The notes: a model not told the origin generated them from the sequence alone. Shown: positions 27,199 through 38,476, numbered from the stretch's first letter. The stretch is 64,000 bases of DNA from Manis javanica (GCF_040802235.1 NC_133161.1:13471001-13535000); one strand, 5' to 3'. Made by a program: numbers and translations.

Positions 27199-27651
27199 TG
27201 TATTAGTTTCCTATTGTTGCTCTAATGAATAACCACCAACTCAGTGGTTTAAAACAACACGATTTATGATCTTACAGTTTTAGAGGCCGGGAAGTCCAAA
27301 ATCAATCTTGCTTGCTAGTCTAATGTCAAGATGTCAGCGAGTGGTTCTCTCCAGAGGCTCGGGGGGGCGGGGAGAGGTAGGGATGGATCTTTGCCGTCAT
27401 GGCTTATGGCCGCATCACTCTGATCTCTGCTTTCTGTCTTCATTAACTTCTCTGACTCTGACTCCTCCTGAGTTCCTTGACAAAGATCCTTGGGATTACA
27501 TTTAGGGCCCACCCAGGTAATTCAGGACATTCTCCCTATTTCAAGATCCTTAGTCACCTCCTCAAAGTCCCTTTTGCCGTATACAGTGCCTTTCACAGTC
27601 TCCAGGGAGTAGGACATGGACATCTTTGGGGATCATTATTCAGCTACCACA
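27199..27651 (-). mobile_element. ERVL-MaLR-type solo LTR, complete
   Basis: On the plus strand it begins 'tgtattagtttcctattgtt' and ends 'gatcattattcagctaccaca', both diagnostic termini in antisense orientation, with 'ggtttaaaacaacacgattt', 'ttggacatc'-type and 'ggcccacccaggtaattcag' words between. Flanking pentamers CCAAC (27194-27198) and CCAAT (27652-27656) look like a target duplication with one mutation. A G-rich run (7 G then CGGGG) is at 27361-27372. No internal region is present. Confidence 0.85.
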
Positions 27652-28704
27652 CCAATTTACATCGTGTATCAATCTTGACTTTATTTTGGTGTTTGCCTGC
27701 AAAAAGTACGTGTCTGGGGTGGGGACTGAGACACTGTCAGGGGTTCCTGTTTCGGGAGAACTGGCTGGCATAGCGCTGGCAGAGTGGGAGGAGGCCAGGC
27801 CAGAGCTCACATGACCCTCAGCCTCTGTCTTTCCACCACCGTACCAGGCTTTGGTTCCCTAACAGCCAACAGAAAATATTTTTTAAAAATAGTACAGTTA
27901 AGAAAAAAAAAGTTAAACCATTCAGTTGTGATGGTTTACTTATGGTACAGAGAGTTAGCTAACTTTTCCATTTTTATCCCAACTTTTCAAAGCAGGAGGG
28001 TCAGTTGAGTCTATAAATCGCAATTGGTAAGATGTTAAATATGGATTGATGAAGACATTAATCTTCTAAATTCATTTGTATAACATCTTCACAATGTTTG
28101 CCATATCTGCAAATCGCCTATGCTATTAACTTGCTTCCCTTAGATATTTGTTGTGGTCAGGATATAGTTCCTTTATTTTATAGGAACCTTTATGTCCTGA
28201 CCGTAAATGAAAGTCATTGCCACATCCACAGATAAAAACTAATGGTAAAAATAGTATTTTACAATGGAAAAACTTTTAAGTCCATGAATCCTCCTAAAAG
28301 GATCTCACCTGCCTTGGACCGTCCACAGACCACCACAGAGAAGATGTGGCTCTCGTGGATGGTCAAAGGAGGCCACATTTTACGCTGTGGTCCGTCCAAG
28401 TTGCCCTGGTTCGCCAGATACTCTAACACCATGGCCAGAGAATGATGAAGGGATGTCAGCCCTTTTTCAGAGAGCACATGGAGAATCAGACCAAATAAAT
28501 CTTATTGTCCTGTATTTCATTTCTCAGAACTAAAGAGAACTGGTCTATTTGACACTGCATGTATTCTAAACTGTAATAGCAGTTTACCTTCAGGAAGGGG
28601 AGAAGTCCTAATAGTGAAGTTGTTTTTCTCACTGTTAGGACTAATGTTAATCAGCATGTTACACATGAAGAGAAGCATCAGGTCGACACATGTCCGCTGC
28701 ATGT
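27652..28704. other. Unique DNA with an inverted repeat
   Basis: Holds the imperfect hairpin at 28313-28400, listed separately. The rest is AT-rich single-copy DNA. Small frames (62-74 codons) without features. Confidence 0.45.
28313..28400. repeat. Imperfect inverted repeat (hairpin-forming)
   Basis: Outer arms 28313-28328 (cttggaccgtccacag) and 28385-28400 (ctgtggtccgtccaag) pair at 14 of 16 positions. Inner arms around 28343-28350 (gatgtggc) and 28371-28378 (ggccacat) pair nearly perfectly. The terminal loop is about 19 nt and the internal loop is asymmetric (14 and about 4 nt). It could be a small hairpin RNA precursor, a relic of a palindromic element or chance. Confidence 0.5.
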
Positions 28705-28800
28705 GTCCCACATGCTGGACAAGGAGCTAGGTGCCAGGGTGCTGCAGGGACGTGGCACTTACAGCCTAGTGGACCAGACATTCAATGGCTAGTGGCAAGC
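28705..28800 (-). repeat. L2 LINE 3' fragment (short)
   Basis: Antisense L2 3'-end order: 'gtcccacatgctggacaagg', 'gagctaggtgccagggtgct', 'ggcacttacagcctagtgg' and 'accagacattcaat'. Short but collinear. Confidence 0.5.
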
Positions 28801-31155
28801 ACTTCATTAAGCATTTCCATTACGATCTCTGTATGCCTGTTGAAATGTGTGCTTTGTATTTTGATCATTTAAAAGCACTTCCACCCAACTATTGGATGGT
28901 ATTTGTTGAAACTGAAAACATGGCAAGTGGTCCTTATGTTTACTGTTTCCCCCAGGACTAGTTTTCAGCAAACAGGGCCCTCCGCAGAGGAGCAATCTCC
29001 AGAAAACCATTAGACTGAAGACAGAGGTGTCGAAGCTGGCACGATAAATGGTTGCGTCACCCACAGCAGGCAAAGGCCTGGAAGAGGCTGGGGTGCCAGG
29101 AGGCCCCGGGAAGAGAGCGCTTGGGGTTCACATGGGAGGAAGCACCGTGTACCTGCTTTAACACTCAGTGGGCCCTGCTTTCTCAGGGGTGCTTTCCAAT
29201 GACCTTCTAGGATTGACGGCAGCCAGTGGCACTGAGTGGGAGTTGGTGGTTAGGAAGGGAGGGAGCTCAGAGTGAGGCCCAGAGCCAGGCCTAGCTGCAG
29301 GCCAGTCACAGAGGGATTCTGGGAGCAGGCCTTGACCTTCTGCACCGTGAGAATGAGAGGAGATGATGTCAGCAGCTCAGAGAGCGGTTTCACAAGGTGA
29401 ACGCACATGCAGCCTATCTTGCCATTTTGAAAATTGGACAGAGCAGTTGAACTGGGTCATAAAACCAGTTGAGTGGCTGATATTTATGAAACACTTCTGG
29501 ATTTTTATTGAAGTATCAGTTATTTGAATTTAAAGAGGCTGAGCTCCCCCCGCCCCCACCCCACCGAAAAAACCAATGACATATATGAATGCAGTATAAA
29601 ATCTTCCCCCGAAACCTCTCTTCCAGGATGGAGAGGGTAAAAAAAAGTAATGACTTAGTGCATTAAAAAACATATTTATAATAAAACAATACTTAAATTT
29701 ATCATGGTATATTTACATTTACAGATTTAAATACAAATCTGGGACTTCAATTGCTTCAGTGTCAGGGAGCTGTGAGCTCGGACACAGCACCCTACAAAAG
29801 CCCCATCTCATCCTGCCTGTCCCGGGAAATGGAGAATTTGGCTCTTAGGAGGGAAAAAGCCAGGCAGAGAGGTTCCTACAAACTCCCTTCAAGTAAGAAT
29901 TTTGCTTCTGTGAACTCATCTCTTCCTGTTTCCCCAATGCTGAGCTCGGCAGCCCTGCCCACGAGAATGCCATTCCCATCACAGAGGCACAGGTCACCCA
30001 AGGGGCATTTTTGCAGAGGCAGAGAGAGACAATTTAAAGGATTCCACTTCCCGGGGCAGGTAAGGGTCCAGGCCAGAGCCGGAGTTCATTTCTATCTCTT
30101 CATCTGCCAGTTAGGAGACTGGGCCTCCCTGATAATTATGCTCTCAAGGTAGTGGCCTGTTTAAGTAATTGATGATGTTTGTCCTCGCTGGGGAATCTAA
30201 GCACATCAAAAGATGTCGAGAAAGCCAAAATTCACCTGGAGTCTGAATTAATCACTTTGTCAAGCACAACAAAGGCTGTCTTGCTTTGCTAATAATCCCA
30301 AATGAGGTAGCAGCCCTCAGTTAAATAAGGAGACTATGGTGTCTTTAATTAATGTTTCAAAGAGCTCAGACTCACTTTATTTTCATGAGAATATGGAGAA
30401 CTGCATGCAAAGCAGGTATTTTCCAAACTTCTCAAGTGTGAGAGGGATGAGACAAGGCTTCCCTGACACTATAGAGGAGGATCTGGGGGCTTTAGTTGAC
30501 CGCAAGTCGCTGTGTGTTGTGCCTGGGTCAGAGGCCCAGTGAATGCCTCCAAATGCCGCCTGCGGCTTTAGTGCCTCTCTTGCCCAGACTTGGCTCCTCA
30601 GACACCACTGAACGCCTCCCCACTCCCCCAGACACAGCCACCTCAGCCTCTCTGGGCTCACCCCAGAACGCAGCTGCCCTCGGCCCCATCTCTGGCTGAC
30701 TTTTTGCTACCAAATCCTCTCCCATAAGGCTCTCTTCACCAGGCAGCTCAAGCGTCCCCAGCCTCCAGACAGACCGTCACTCGGCTTTACCTCCCCTTCT
30801 CTGCCCCTGCCTCTCAGAGCCACAGGCCAGCCAGACCTTGGCCTGGCATCCAGTCCCACCACAGCTCAAGAGGGTACAGGCCAGGTGAGAGCCCTGCATC
30901 CTGCAGGTCCAGAATGGGAGGTTGGACATGTTGTGTGTTGGTCTGAGCCCAGCTGCACAGCCATCTTTTAAAGGACTTTGACACCCCTAACACCACTTGG
31001 AAGCCAATGGACAGGATGGAAGGTTGGGGTCTGGAAGCCACTTGGTTTAGTTCAGCCATACTTACAGACCATGGACACCATGGAAAGGGTAAGATATATC
31101 CCAACTCCCCGTATACCCTAGGGAAACAAATGAGGGTTGGGGGGCTTCCCTTGAA
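28801..31155. other. Unique DNA, no gene seen
   Basis: Includes a C-rich run at 29548-29568 (CCCCCCGCCCCCACCCC), an AT-rich part at 29.6-29.75 kb, a homeodomain-word-rich block at 30.13-30.36 kb (listed) and a GC-rich pyrimidine part at 30.55-30.85 kb. A 133-codon plus-strand frame at 29751-30152 and several smaller ones have no recognisable domain and low-complexity composition. Confidence 0.4.
30130..30360. promoter_or_regulatory. Candidate conserved regulatory block
   Basis: Non-repeat DNA with several factor-type words: 'ctgataattatg', 'aagtaattgatg', 'acatcaaaag' (TCF/LEF-like), 'cacctg' (E-box), 'gaattaatcac', 'cacaacaaagg' (SOX-like), 'gctaataatccc' and 'tttaattaatg'. This is motif inference only; conservation is unknown. 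Confidence 0.25.
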
Positions 31156-31159
31156 CTGG

Positions 31160-31995
31160 GGGAAGCCTTCTTAACTGCCTTCCATGTACCTCTTATCTTA
31201 ACCTGATAACTCTACATGGCTTCTAAATGGTCACCAAGTAGAAACCTCAGTGCCATTTTTGACTCTCTCCATCAGCCCTCATCTGCAGCCAGTCCCCAGG
31301 TCCTGTCAACTCTGCTGTCAAATCATGGAGTGAGTTCTCCTCCTTACTTCTAACTGGCGCTGCCCTGTCTCAGGCCATCATGGCCTCGCCCTTGGGTGTG
31401 GACTCCTCCACGGTGTCCTGAGCTGGTCTCCTGCCTCTGGTTTCTCCCTTCCCCCACCAATCTGCCATCCACATCACTGCCAGAGGAACCTTGCTAATGC
31501 ACAAATCCGGCCCTGTAGGCCCATTCAGTTCTTGGTTGGCTCTCTGTCACTTTTAGACTAAACACTAAACTCCTTTTTTTGGCGCATAGGACCTTTGGTG
31601 ATCTGGCCCTGATCCAGCCTCAGTCCAACTGGGCTCTGTCCCTGGCCTTTAGACTCTGTCAATCTTGCACCAACTTAGACATTTTTTTTACACCAACTTG
31701 TTTCACCCTTCCAGGCTTTTACCCATGCTCTTCTCCAGGGCCAGGACTAAGGTGAGGCAAATGCGGCACCTAGGTGTGCCAGGGCCAACCCTGTTCTTGC
31801 AGGACCCTGAGAGTGAGTGTCTCCTTAAAACTCCAGCCCCAGGTGCCTGCTTACCTCACCCTGGCCCTAGCACACTCTTTTGCCTGGCTGGTATGTCCAC
31901 CTTCTCTCTCCATCGGGCAAGTCCTGGCCATTCTTCAGGTTTCTGCTGGAGGGCTGCTTCCTCCAGGAGCCCACCCAGACTGTCCTAGGCACATG
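31160..31995 (+). repeat. L2 LINE, ORF2 end and 3' UTR
   Basis: Sense L2: 'gtgccatttttgactctctc', 'ccaggtcctgtcaactctg', 'gagctggtctcctgcctctg', 'catccacatcactgccagag', 'gcacaaatccggccctgtag', 'ctaaacactaaactcc', 'ggtgatctggccctgatcc', 'tttacccatgctcttctcc' and 'cttcctccaggagcccaccc'. The order matches the last part of the family. The 107- and 103-codon frames inside are out-of-frame or broken relative to each other. Confidence 0.85.
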
Positions 31996-32304
31996 GAGAC
32001 ATTTACCTTGGCCACCAGCTCCTTAAAGCAGAAGCATTGCAAACAAAGAGCAGGAGCCCTCAGTATATTGTTTGTAGGAATATAATCCTGCCTGAGTTCA
32101 TTATTTACTGTACCTGGTTCTGTTTCCATCATGTCGGCTTCGTCATCTGTGGTTAATCCTTTTGTTTTTATGAAGTCCTTAAAGAACCCTTTAGCTGTTG
32201 TTGTGAAAGAGAGACATCCGCCTTTGGTGAACCCTAACAGACAAATTATAGCCCAGAGAGGGCAGAGGGGGCCACTTTTGCCTCTGTCCTGCACAGTAAT
32301 CGTG

Positions 32305-32555
32305 AACAGTTACAGAATGTTTCCTATGGGCCAGGAGCTGTTCTAAGTGCTTCACGCATATCGACTCATTTATTTCTCTCCATGCTCTGTGGAGGTGCTA
32401 TTATGATCACTTTCATTTTGCAGATGGGAAAACAGGCTCAGAGAGACTAAGTCACTTACCAAGGTCACATAGCCAGTAAGGAGCAGAGCTGACATTCAAA
32501 GCCAGGCCATCTGGTTCTGGAGTCTGTGCTCTTAGCCAGCAGCCTCTGCTCCCTC
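32305..32555 (-). repeat. MIR SINE, near full length
   Basis: Very clear antisense MIR: 'gaatgtttcctatgggccag', 'gagctgttctaagtgcttca', 'gctctgtggaggtgctatta', 'cattttgcagatgggaaaac', 'aggctcagagagactaagtc', 'ccaaggtcacatagccagta' and 'ttctggagtctgtgctctta'. Confidence 0.95.
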
Positions 32556-33526
32556 TCACTTTATACTTGCAGAGCAGCAATTTGCCTAGAACCCAACCTG
32601 TCTAGTAGACAGGAGGTACCGGAAGCCCTGCTTTGCTCAATTCTGTGGGTTAAGGACTCTGAGGCCCCTGGAAAGGCAGATGCCATTCACTGGACTCTTC
32701 TCTTCTGGGATCAAATCAATTGATCAGCAGGGTCATACGACTTGAAACAAGGACAGGTAAATTTAGAGTGGAGCCCTGACCTGTGTGGAGTAGAGGGGCT
32801 GCTGCGTTGGCCAGCTGAGTTTCAGTGTCTCTGAGTGACCGAGGTTGGCACAGAGGGACATTGTATACCTGTCGTTGGTTGCCAGAACGATTCTAAATTC
32901 CTTTGTATCTTACCTGGTAGGCATTCAAAAAATATCTGCCAATTGGATTTGAGGTTGTGTCTTTATAAACCCAGCAAATATTTCCATCTTTCTGTTGCAT
33001 GGTGATAGGCCCAATGGCCTGGAACAGGCCTGGGGAACCCAGTTCTGTCTCCCAGCTTGGCAGATGACTTAAAGAGCTTAGGCAATCAAAACAACAAAGG
33101 GATATTGTGAGTGTTTCAAAAATATTTATAATCCCATTGCATCTTCTTTGTTACTGGAATCTCCACATCTTTGTTTTGACCTCAGTTCTTGGTAAGTTCA
33201 CTCTTTGGCCCTTGATCACCTCTTAGCTGCAGTGATCAACTGTAGGTCCAACTGGAAATTGTACAAAACAAGGTCAGAAGGCAACAGCTCCCGTCTAGGA
33301 CCACTAAGAGTTGCAGTGACCTTTGCCCGTCATGTGGTTGGTTCTGGCTCTCACCCCTCTGGGCCCTTGACCAGATGCACAGACCCACAGAACCTGCTTG
33401 ACCCTCCCCATGGCCAGCCCCTCCAGGTTCAGCCTCTTGCCTGCCTGCTGCACCTTATAACCCCCTGTATAGTTACTATACTTTGTCCTGGTCCCAGCTC
33501 ATCCTGGCAGTTTTTATCTCATCCCC
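32556..33526. other. Unique DNA, no gene seen
   Basis: A possible short L2 3' end (sense; 'cttacctggtaggcattcaaaaaatat') lies near 32905-32945. The 109-codon frame at 33205-33534 carries no domain. Nothing else is supported. Confidence 0.4.
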
Positions 33527-33991
33527 TGTATTAGTTATCTATTGTTGTGTAACAAATTACCCCAAAACCTAAGTGGCTTAAAACAATAAGCATTGTTATC
33601 TCACACCGTTTCTGAGGGTCAGGTGTCTGGGAGTGGGTTACTGGCTGGTCCTGGCCCGGGGCATCCCATGAGGGTAGAATCAAGCTGTCGGGGTTGTAAC
33701 GATCTAAGGCTGCCTTGGCTTGGAGAGTTGGCTTCCATGCTCACTTATGTAGCTGTTGTCCAGCTTCATTGCATGGCTGCCAAACAGGGTACTTGGCTTC
33801 CCCTAAATAAGTAGTCCATGGGAGGGAGCAAGAACCCAAGGGGAAGCCTCAGTCTTTTATAAACTAATCTTGGGGGTGCTCTACTGTCACCCCTGCTGTG
33901 TTCTGTAAAATCTGGTCAAGGAATCTCTGCAGGGGTGTGGATAGCAGGGGACAGGGACCATGAGGGACTATCTTGGAGGCTGACCGCACCA
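33527..33991 (-). mobile_element. ERVL-MaLR-type solo LTR, complete
   Basis: Antisense LTR. The plus strand starts 'tgtattagttatctattgtt', continues 'aacaaattaccccaaaacct', 'ctcacaccgtttctgagggtcagg'-like text, 'agggagcaagaacccaaggg' and 'cttttataaactaatcttgg', and ends 'gactatcttggaggctgacc' then 'gcacca'. Both termini are recognisable. No clear target duplication. No internal retroviral sequence is present. Confidence 0.8.
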
Positions 33992-34142
33992 TCTGTGCCC
34001 CAGTGTGAACAAGTGTAGCTAAAGTACATCCTTTTTCCACAGTTGAAAACCTCGGGTTTTTCAAGCTGGTTACTAAGCCCTGTAAAGTCTGTAAGTTGTT
34101 TCCTCTGATGATGAGGTATTGACACAAGATGTGGTTGTTCCA

Positions 34143-34215
34143 TTCTTTATACCATAAAGATGTATTTAGTGCCTACTCTGTGCCAGGCACTATGCCAGAT
34201 GTCATCTTACATCAC
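34143..34215 (-). repeat. L2 or MIR 3' fragment (short)
   Basis: The words 'gatgtatttagtgcctactc' and 'tgtgccaggcactatgccag' are the antisense 3'-end motif shared by L2 and MIR (mobilised by the same machinery). Too short to separate the two. Confidence 0.6.
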
Positions 34216-34317
34216 CGAGAGCACAGATAGGATCTACTTGGCTTTTACTAAACTCGGGAAAACTTCAAACTGGGATAGATACAAATGGATTTAAAGCCTT
34301 CAGAAAACCATTTGGCA

Positions 34318-34500
34318 AATGATAGCTAACATTTACTAAGCGCTTGTTATGGGTCAGTCCTTGTACCAAATACTTTGTAAACACTGTGGCCTTTTGTCTC
34401 CACCAACATCCTAGTTATGTCCCTCATACAGATGGGGAAACTGAGATGTAGAGACTGGCCCACTGGGCAGTGGCCAGGCTGCAGCCCAGGCCTGGTAAGT
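34318..34500 (-). repeat. MIR SINE
   Basis: Antisense MIR: 'aacatttactaagcgcttgt', 'gggtcagtccttgtaccaaa', 'catacagatggggaaactga', 'gatgtagagactggcccact' and 'ggctgcagcccaggcct'. Confidence 0.8.
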
Positions 34501-34574
34501 ATGACAGGAGGGCCTGAGCCGTGAGCCAGGTCTCTGACGGCTCTGGTTCCGCAAGGCCCACATGGGAAGGAGAC

Positions 34575-34980
34575 TGCAGTCATCTTTGAGGGCTGCCATG
34601 CAAAGCCCCACAGACTGGGGGCTTACAACAACAAAAATTTATTCTCTTGTAGCTCTGGAGGCCCTCAGTCTGAAATCAGGGTGTCTCAACATCTGTGGGC
34701 AAATCCTTCCTCGCTCTTCCTTGCTGGGGGCTCCTGGCTAGCAGCTGTGTCACCTGGCCTCTGCCTCCACCATCACCTGGTGCTCCCCGTGTGTCTGTCT
34801 CCAGACCATCTTCGCTCTGTCTGTGCCTATGTCCAACTCCCCTTGTCTTGTAAGGACATCAGTCCAGGGCCCACTCTGACCCAGGGTGACCTCATCCTAC
34901 TTTAGGACAGCTGCAAACACCCTGTCTCCAGAGAAGGCCACTTTCATGAATTCTTGGGGGCCCCTACCCAACCCAGCACA
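34575..34980 (-). mobile_element. ERVL-MaLR (MLT1-type) solo LTR
   Basis: The plus strand has the antisense LTR order: 'ggctgccatgcaaagcccc', 'acagactgggggcttacaac', 'ttctcttgtagctctggagg', 'gtcttgtaaggacatcagtc', 'cagggcccactctgacccag', 'gacctcatcctactttagga', 'caccctgtctccagagaagg' and 'tcatgaattcttgggggccc'. The proposed end at 34980 is '...acccagcaca'. No convincing target duplication. Two overlapping plus-strand frames near 34.9-35.3 kb start inside it and have no domain. Confidence 0.8.
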
Positions 34981-36405
34981 AAGCCCACAGAGTTGCTGGC
35001 AGCGATGGGAGAGGCCAGCATGTGTGTGCTGGTGGGGAGGGGTCTGCCTGACCACTCTGGGGACAGAGAGGTGAGGTGGAAAGAAACTGACCTCATGAAA
35101 GGAGACCTTAATTCAAAAACATGTTTCCAGTTCATTTTGAATGTTACGCTTTGTAAAAAGCACCTATCAGGGTGTAGGGTTTTTTTGGTATTTATTATAA
35201 TTATACTAACTAATCTATATTTTAGCTGTTTTAGTCAGTGTAGCCTTTTTTTTTTAGGAAAAAAGGAAGTAAAATTTTGTGGCTGATTTTGGATTGCAAA
35301 AGCACCTCCCTATTCCGATGCACCAGTGACTTCCTAGTACAAAAGGGCATGATGGAGAGAAGGACAGAAGTGAGATTAAAGTTTCTTTTTATCTTTGAAA
35401 CCCTTTTTTGGAAGGTTTAATGCCAAAACCTTTGAAAGTTAAATTCACCCTGTGTAACAGGCCCTGTGATACCAAGACACACCCTTTTTTCTTAGAGTCA
35501 CTGGCCAGCACCAAGAGGTTCTAGAGGACAAGAGAAAATCCTAGAACATGTTTTTTTTCTTTAATAATACAGTAGGACTTAGCACCCATGAGAACATTTA
35601 AAACAAATCTAGAGCTATTTATGTTTTCAGCCATAGCCCTTTCCTGGCACAACAGTACCCATAAATTTACAGCCCCATGTGGAACAATGAATTTGTCCTA
35701 AACAATACAGTTCACAATCTACAAGGACGTCCCCTGGTTGTTGTATTTCAGGATCTGGTGAACATGCGAGGCTTTCTGCATTCAGGCCTCCTCTGGTCTT
35801 CTGGACTTGGGAAATGCCTCCCTCGGTCCTGCTTTTCCAGACTAGAGTTAGGCCCTTTACGTGGCAACTGCTCTGGGCCCTGAAGCAGTCTTTGCTCTCC
35901 TTGGAGTAGGGTCTGGCTCCATAATCAGTCCCCTGACCTCCATTGCTTATTCAACTAGAAATTTCTGGTTAGGCTCAGTCCAACCTGAGATCTAATCTGA
36001 AGTCACCTTCCAAGATTTTGAGTGGATGTGAAATTTTCAGGGGACAATGCTCAGCCCAGTACAAAGACCTGGGCCTGGAGAATCTGCCTCCATACTCTCT
36101 TGGCTGGAACTGAAGCTCACCACCCTTCTTGAGTACTATTGGTGTTAGCTCATCAGTGGGTCGGCCAAGACCCACTGGGCCCCGCCGTATCAGGGTCTCA
36201 GCTGTCAGTGCCCCATCCACACCTGTTATTTTTTTCAGAGACCATTGTTCTCATTTACAATGAAAATCCAAACGTATGATAGATTTACATTTTCGTTTGT
36301 TCTTTGTTTTTATTTTTGTTTCTTGTTTTGTTTTGTCTTGTCTTTGTTTTGTGACAACTCATGGCCTCTTTCTGCTTTACCTGAGACCTGAACCCAGATG
36401 TGTGA
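34981..36405. other. Unique DNA, no gene seen
   Basis: AT-rich at 35.1-35.7 kb, GC-richer at 35.75-36.2 kb. A T-rich TTTTG/TTTGT simple stretch is at 36297-36352. No coding or RNA signal is recognised. Confidence 0.4.
36297..36352. repeat. (TTTTG)n-like simple repeat
   Basis: T-rich tract with repeated TTTTG, TTTGT and CTTGT words and few other bases. It is imperfect, probably old. Confidence 0.8.
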
Positions 36406-36409
36406 GATT

Positions 36410-36879
36410 TGGGAGCAAATGGTAGATTGAATCATTACTCTCAATTCTTCATGCCCTCCCTGATCAAAATTCTACATCATCACCCTTTGTTCTATGACTT
36501 CTAAGTACCTCCCACTATAGTGGGTGGAGTCTCCTTCCCCACCCCAATAATATTAGGCTTGGACATGTCACTGGCTTTAACCAACTGAGTATGGGCAGGA
36601 GTGACATTAAACCACTTCCAGGCTTGGGCCTGAAAAGACAATGATAATTTCCTCCTGCATTTTTTTGCCTTCCTGTGATCTGTCAGGATTAGAATTTCCC
36701 CAAGTAGCCTTCTCAGCCTCGGTCCCATTCCAAACACATACGAAACAGATCTGAACCCCACCCATAGCCTGAATTGGAGCTGCCTCATCCCACTACAGAC
36801 CGTGAGAAAAATAAATGTTGTTTGCCATTGAGTTTGGGGTTGTTTGTTACATAGCATTATTGGAACAATGGCTAATACA
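36410..36879 (+). mobile_element. ERVL-MaLR-type solo LTR
   Basis: Sense LTR: 'gattgaatcattactctcaa', 'ttcttcatgccctccctgat', 'agtgggtggagtctccttcc', 'ttaggcttggacatgtcac', 'ggctttaaccaactgagtat', 'aaaaataaatgttgtttgcc' and the terminus 'gttacatagcattattgg...ggctaataca'. The left edge is uncertain. A 118-codon antisense frame inside it is a by-product of the LTR sequence. Confidence 0.8.
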
Positions 36880-36887
36880 GTTCAATT

Positions 36888-36937
36888 CACTAAACTTTTC
36901 TGGACCTTCATTTCCTCATCTGTAAAATGAGGCCATC
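36888..36937 (+). repeat. MIR SINE fragment, sense
   Basis: Contains 'ttctggaccttcatttcctc' and 'atctgtaaaatgaggccatc', the MIR core motif 'cctcatctgtaaaatgggg'. Short. Confidence 0.7.
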
Positions 36938-37261
36938 AGGTGCTCAACATCATAATCAAGGTGCTCAACCTTTTTTCTGCCCCACACACCCGAGGGCTCT
37001 GGCCTATCTATCCTAACAGTAACAGAGGCTAAACATATCAGAGTCAAATATTACAAAGCACTAAAGAAAGAGTTGGATTGGGAAATGTTAACTCCATCTA
37101 ACAATGGCCTTGGAGTCGTTTCAGTAGACAGTGGAAGTGAGGTCCCTTGTGGGGCTGAAGGATAAATAAGAGGTGAGAAAGTGAATAGGTGTGGTGTCCT
37201 CTTTCAGGCTACTTGTCTGGGAAGAGAAGGATAGGAGGGAGGGGTAACTGGAGTGGAACGT
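36938..37261. other. Unique DNA before the minisatellite
   Basis: No repeat or gene is recognised. Confidence 0.4.
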
Positions 37262-37590
37262 ACAGTCAAAGCCACGGTGGTTAGCTGGTTAGTTACAGTC
37301 AAAGCCGAGGTGGTTAGCTGGTTAGTTACAGTCAAAGCCATGGTGGTTAGCTGGTTAGTTACAGTCAAAGCAACGGTGGTTAGCTGGTTAGTTATAGTCA
37401 AAGCCGAGGTGGTTAGCTGGTTAGTTACAGTCAAAGCCACGGTGGTTAGCTGGTTAGTTACAGTCAAAGCCGAGGTGGTTACTGGTTAGTTACAGTCAAA
37501 GCCACGGTGGTTAGCTGGTTAGTTACAGTCAAAGCCGAGGTGGTTAGCTGGTTAGTTACAGTCAAAGCCAAGGTGGTTAGCTGGTTAGTT
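37262..37590. repeat. 33-bp minisatellite (VNTR), ten units
   Basis: Units start at 37262, 37295, 37328, 37361, 37394, 37427, 37460, 37492, 37525 and 37558. The consensus begins ACAGTCAAAGCC and ends TTAGCTGGTTAGTT. One unit (37460) lost a base and is 32 bp. Most variation is at unit positions 12-15, giving CCACGG, CCGAGG, CCATGG, CAACGG and CCAAGG types; units 5-9 alternate CCGAGG/CCACGG, a 66-bp higher-order period. As 33 is a multiple of three, both strands stay open as 11-residue repeats (VKAEVVSWLVT on plus), but the single-base loss breaks the plus frame. Coding is unlikely. Confidence 0.97.
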
Positions 37591-38476
37591 GGTTGGTTTG
37601 TTGGCTGGCCTGTTTGTGTGCTTTAGATTGGGAGAGGATTGCGTCTGCAAAGAAACATTTACAATGTCACAGTTAAGGGATATTGAAGGTAAGGGCTTGC
37701 ACAAGGGTGTGCAGGAAATCAAAGGTCTGGTCTGTGAGAGCAGAGAGGAGATGGGACTGACTTACTGGCTTGATATGCTTCATCTACTCTTCAAGTTCCC
37801 AAACTCACATGCAAGGCAAAGGTCAAGCAATGAAACAAAGACCAAATGAAAAGCAGAATCATGTGGTTACTGTTCAAATCAGAGGTTAAATGTAAATTTT
37901 GTCATAGGAAACTGAATATTTTCCAGAAAGCAAATTGAATTTGAGCTTGACTGATGGAGCACTTTCCAAGAAATAGATTTACTTTTACTTTTAAACACCT
38001 ACAACTAAGAGATAAACAATTGCCATCAATAGACCAATAATATATGTCGGTGTAAGATTTGCTCACAACATGCTCATACTCCCTGTTAAGGAGGCTGCAA
38101 AAGGAGGATCCGCTCCACTTTGCCATTGGAAACTGAAGCTCAGAAAGGCAGCTGACATCTCACACCTTCTTGAAAGAAAAGCCTACACTCTTCTTCTCAA
38201 TTGCCTTCCTTCCTAATCCTTGCAAACCTGCTGTATTCTGGCTTCTGTTTCCACCACACCATCAGTGACCATCTGCAACATCACCCAAGTCTTCTTAGCT
38301 GCTGAATCCAATAGGAGTGTTTTAAGCCGCCTCTCACTTGTTCAAGGTTGAAAGCTGCCTAGTGACACAAGCCCAAGGTCATGCAAAACGGGGCACCTGT
38401 CTGAGGGATGGCTCTCTTCACTTCTCACTTGGGTGCATTCCTGGAGATCATGTGAGAATTCCGAATGATGTTAAAG
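37591..38476. other. Unique DNA
   Basis: Begins with a degenerate GGTT-rich tail of the minisatellite (ggttggtttgttggctgg) to about 37612. After that no repeat or gene is identified. Confidence 0.4.

Noticed and set aside
37253..37489. Repeat protein from the 33-bp minisatellite
   Set aside because: The frame is open only because the unit length is divisible by three. The opposite strand is equally open, and a one-base loss in the unit at 37460 breaks the plus frame before the array ends.
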